DNA from: Solanum dulcamara
Taxonomy: Eukaryota > Streptophyta > Magnoliopsida > Solanales > Solanaceae
Direction: 5' to 3'
DNA: 64,000 nt
Assembly (NCBI RefSeq): GCF_947179165.1
Contig: NC_077247.1
Span: 17,592,001-17,656,000, forward strand
Shown here: positions 60,201 through 64,000 of the stretch, piece by piece
How positions within the stretch are numbered: position 1 is the stretch's first letter
Layout: every line of letters begins with the position of its first letter
The notes under the pieces: generated by a model
Told to the model about the DNA's origin: nothing
Databases searched by the model: none
What the model saw: the letters and a program-made list of their open reading frames with translations, nothing else
Position numbers and translations under genes: made by a program

Positions 60201-62629
60201 GTTATGGAGATGAAATATATCAAAAATTTCCAAAAACAAATATAGAAGTAGGCAAAATCTACATTGAGCATCACCAAGGTAACTCGGTGCATCGTTGAGT
60301 AGACATAGCATCGCTAAATATATCAATTCTTATCCTAGGTCTATCTTAATTTGGCAACAGGAGGTAGAAGTTGGTGTATCATTCAAATGGTTTGGCGAAG
60401 GTCATGTACATAGCCAAAGTAATTGTTTCTTGAAAGAAAATCTCAAAGTCGTAAAGCCCGATTGATGATAATGCAGAAATTTAGTGCATCACATATCTCT
60501 TTAGTAGCCCAATCTAGTTTTACAAATTTACTTGAAGGGAAATTAAGTGAAGAATTTCTTAAATGTATAAATTTCTTTTTAAAGTGAGATAAAGACAACT
60601 TTTACCATTCTTAATGTTTTAGTACTTTATGCAAAAACTCTTTCTATAAGGGAAGAAGCTTGTACTTGGAGATTTAAGAGAACCTTCTTGTGATTGAAGG
60701 TTTTGAAGATTCATTTCTTTAACATTTCTATTAATGTAGTTACTATGGATGATAATTTTGGTATATTTCTTCTACCTTCCTTATTCATAGCTAAACTCCC
60801 TATTCTTAGGGGTATTCAATCTATAGATACCTTATCTACAATTGGGTATTGTTTAATTGCTTATTAAATGTAGAATTGATTTGGTTTATCTGTCTCTTTA
60901 TGTTTTCATATATAATTTGAGGGTTGCAAGATCTAATTTATTATAGATATCTCTTGTTGCTTATGAAAGGACACTAGAGTGAAAAGATATAGTTGATTAC
61001 GAAATAGTGTTCTCTCTGCCCATACTTTGTTCCTAATTGACGCTAAAGTGTTGATTTACAGATATAAAGGATTTAGGATAAGGCAAAGGAACTACATTGC
61101 AAAAAAGAGCTAAAAAGTTAAAAAATAGTGAAAAAGAAGGTTGGTAATCGCAAAGAGGTAGTAAGCGACTCTCCAAGTTGATCCCCTGATCACCCAATAG
61201 TCCTGAAATATAGGCCACCAGTCAAACAAGTTTTTCAAGTAATAAATTCTAAATGGTGATTCACCGAAGTGAAAGGCGAGTGCGATTGTTCTTGCAAAAT
61301 AATACTGGAAAAATCTGCTTAGAGAAAAGAAAGAAACAGCGAGAGGAAATAAAGAAGGTAACCCACCAACATGGAAGGCGGCTCAACTGAGCTCTCAAAA
61401 ATAACTTGAGATTTTTGATAGAAGACTAGGGAAAAAAGAAGATTCAGAGCTCTAAATGGATACTCGCCAACCTAGTATGCGAGATCCTCTGAGCTCGTTG
61501 AAAGAGATACTTAGTACTGAAGAGCTGGAGCAACTGAAAAGCAAGAAGAACACCTCCTTGGCGACACACCAAATGCTTCGTCGAGCAGGACTACGTTGCT
61601 GAAGTGGTTCCAAAGTGAGTTTTCTGCCATATTTTAGGAAGGTATAAATAGATCCAAAGAAAGAGAAATTGGCATATTTACATTGCTTTAACTTATGAAA
61701 GAAGAAACTTCTAACTCATTGGGGTTTTGAACTTGTTTTTGGTGTAATTTGGGATATTTACATTGGATACTTGAAATTGAAGTGTAATTCAGCTGAAACT
61801 AATGGGAGACAACTATTTCGATATAATTCTGTTTAGTTTTGTAATGTGTATCTAAAATCCCTTCCATCTAGAGGGGTGCTAATGTAGTTGAGTCTTAGTT
61901 TTGAACTTGAGTTTATGTACTAGCTCAATATTGTGTTAATTTGAGATGGGTTTTATTAATTCAACATGTTTCAACTTATGTTAAGGTTGCAAACTAAGTT
62001 CTACTTTATATCATCATATTTGCTTGAGAAGGTCGTATGAAGTGGGTAAATTAATGAATAGTCGTTGATGCATATCAATTGTGAATTTCTCTCGAGAGAG
62101 AAAATTATGCTAAGGTTTTGGTTGATTTGCACTAGTACCCATATTTAGATTCATGAGAACTTGGATGGAAAGTCGATTAGTGATCAAAAGATGCATGTAG
62201 ATCATTTGTTTAATCTAGGCTACTCATCGATAATTAACCACATTGAGTTGTACTTTTACTCTTGTTTGAACTATGATTCTAACTATGTACCTCCCCTAGA
62301 AGACCATCCTCTACTTGTTCAAACTTCGTGATCATTGTCCTTGTTAATGATAGACTACTAAACTCTCTTTATTGATGATTAAAATTTTCTGATTTAAATT
62401 AAGTTATGGTTTATTTATTTCGAATCTACAAAAAGTTAGAACACCTTCATACTTAGTATTCAAATTCTTTTCAATACCCTTCATTGTGGGATATGACCCT
62501 GACCTTATATGTTGGATTTATACTTGCTAATGATCGCTTATACCTTGAATCATAAGAGGTATACTTGATTGCTTCGTATTCTTTGGATTGTGTTTTTCTT
62601 GAGGACAAGAAGAGTCTTTAAGTTAGGGT
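60201..62629 (+). other. Retrotransposon-derived region, unclassified
   Basis: No coding domains are supported. Words such as accaaggtaactcggtgc and ggtgattcaccga recur at 60270-60300 and 61140-61620, like LTR U3 sequences of Solanaceae gypsy families. An LTR-like TATAAATA is at 61643-61650. The end (gaggacaagaagagtc, then aagttaggg) resembles the stretch before a 3' LTR. Confidence 0.4.
61643..61650 (+). promoter_or_regulatory. LTR-like TATA box
   Basis: TATAAATA in ggaaggtataaatagatcc, downstream of the palindrome-bearing region 61140-61620. This is the position expected for an LTR promoter. Inference only. Confidence 0.4.
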
Positions 62630-62940
62630 TGTTGATAAGTGGATGATTTTCACTTAGTTAGAGCTCATTTCTTATGATTTTGTGGCACTCAAGTAGATAA
62701 AAGGCTAATTATTCTTTGAATATTATTGATTTAGGTATATTTTGGTTGGTAATGAGTTTTGATGAAAAAGAATGAGAATTCAGGCAAAATGGGAGATAAA
62801 AGACATATTTAGGGACTAGCAGTATTTGTTCTTCGTGAATACGGTCATCTGACCCGAGAACACAGAGTTTCAGTAAACAAAGGATCATGAATGCAGTCAA
62901 CTTCTTCTGCGAAGGTAGAGACTCGGTCCGTGAACATAGC
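62630..62940 (+). repeat. Start of an LTR (TGTTGATAAG type), truncated
   Basis: It begins TGTTGATAAGTGG right after a PPT-like aagttaggg. It is broken at 62940 by a Tekay-like LTR on the other strand. Confidence 0.5.
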
Positions 62941-64000
62941 TATCATGACCCCTTGCCTAGGGCCTGGACGTAACGCGATGATTGAGACACCCGAAGGTAC
63001 CTCACCCAAGCCTCTTAGCATTCATTTAACTTTCATTGGTAATGACATTAAAATCAAAAGTGGAAATAAGGGAATAACAAGGCTAAGGTAAAAAACTTAG
63101 CATATGAGTATTTAACAACATTAACACCGTCTATTTATCCAACAATACCTCTATAATCTTTAGACTTGGTAGGGGCTAAGACATGTCCCTAGCTCACCCT
63201 CATAATAAATAGAAATAAGTATTGTGAAAAGTATCCCAAAAGACCTTACATAACAAATCTAGAAAAGAAAGGAGGTTGTTCCCGAAACATGGGCACTCAC
63301 CAACAAGGTAGCCTTCAACGTAATATACTAGCCACATGGAGATGAGTGTGGAGTAATATTAGTTTGTACATGATAATATCATGTAGGCAATAGAGTATGC
63401 GTTAGTACTTTGAATGTACTAAGTATGTGAGCATGCATGAACATTTAAGGAGCATTAAAACATTTGTGTAGTATGAAACATAGTGCAATTCATGCATAAT
63501 CATTCATATGAATAATCTTTAAACATTACTTTTGTGGGAAAATGATTGTAACCAACATTTAAGACCATGCGAGCTATTACATGGAATCCAACATAATCCC
63601 CTATGTTGGTACGGATAGACTACTTGCTGGGTAAAACTCCGTCAACTTCATTCATTTCTTTAAATTTAACTTTAAGGGCTATTTGTGGATCCCCTAAAGT
63701 AAGCCTACAAGGGCTCCTGTGTTGGTGCATAGTTAATATAATAATGAGACTTTACTTAAGGACCCCCTAGGTCGAGTCCCCATCTACATGCTACATTCGA
63801 TGCTAGGTCAAATCCCACAGAATAGTTCATATAGTAAAAACATCATCATTTATAAACATTAGATCATCAAAGTATCATTGGGTAGAATAGCTCATTAAAA
63901 CATTTCTTTGATTCAAATATGTGAGAATTGTCCTTATCACATAAATAATCCATTCTTTGTCTAAGAATCCCTTTCATCATTATTCAATCATTCTTTCATT
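62941..64000 (-). repeat. Tekay-like LTR, runs off the right edge
   Basis: The reverse complement matches the 3' part of the Tekay LTR (28069-30384): the end gggcctggacgtaac, the atgtaggcaatagagtatgc region and the ctccgtcaacttcattc region all align in order. The start tatcatgacc is a changed TGTCATGACC. The rest of the element is outside the window. Confidence 0.85.

Overview
This is a eukaryotic plant window, most likely Solanaceae and probably Solanum (inferred from the LTR families and a TS-type SINE tail). It is AT-rich and gene-poor. It consists almost entirely of nested LTR retrotransposons, with one intact host gene, as expected for pericentromeric or heterochromatic DNA. All boundaries were read by eye.

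Layout. 1-6504: minus-strand Ty3/gypsy element A (partial 3' LTR, decayed gag-pol, 2.2-kb 5' LTR). 6505-7346: unassigned. 7347-20984: minus-strand gypsy element B, interrupted by two solo LTRs (12947-15165, TSD ATCCT; 16154-18353, TSD GAGAT). 20985-23757: LTR-like sequence and a decayed minus-strand Ty1/copia fragment carrying a 0.73-kb hAT-like insertion. 23831-25993: a seven-exon minus-strand gene for a mitochondrial calcium uptake (MICU-type) EF-hand protein, 445 aa and in frame throughout. 26000-27804: intergenic, with a 62-bp 5'-truncated SINE. 28069-37680: a structurally complete plus-strand Tekay/Del-type chromovirus with two 2316-bp LTRs about 0.5% different and TSD TGGAC, inserted in the gag of a related element. 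38101-56511: element C, an apparently non-autonomous LTR element with a tRNA-Asp type primer site. Its 5' LTR holds a 3.5-kb solo LTR (TSD CTTTA). Its body holds minus-strand chromovirus F3 (from 44771), which itself contains a 431-bp foldback MITE and a Tekay LTR fragment. 56512-64000: LTR fragments, including a head-to-head pair, and a minus-strand Tekay-like LTR running off the window.

How it fits together. Only the MICU gene looks like a working host gene; its product would gate the mitochondrial calcium uniporter. The reverse transcriptase motif is FIDD in the young element but FIKD, LNND and FIND in the three minus-strand elements. The young element has one in-frame stop and one frameshift, so it could move only with proteins supplied in trans. 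Several unrelated LTR families carry clusters of short family-specific palindromes in U3, the pattern in this window most worth a second look.
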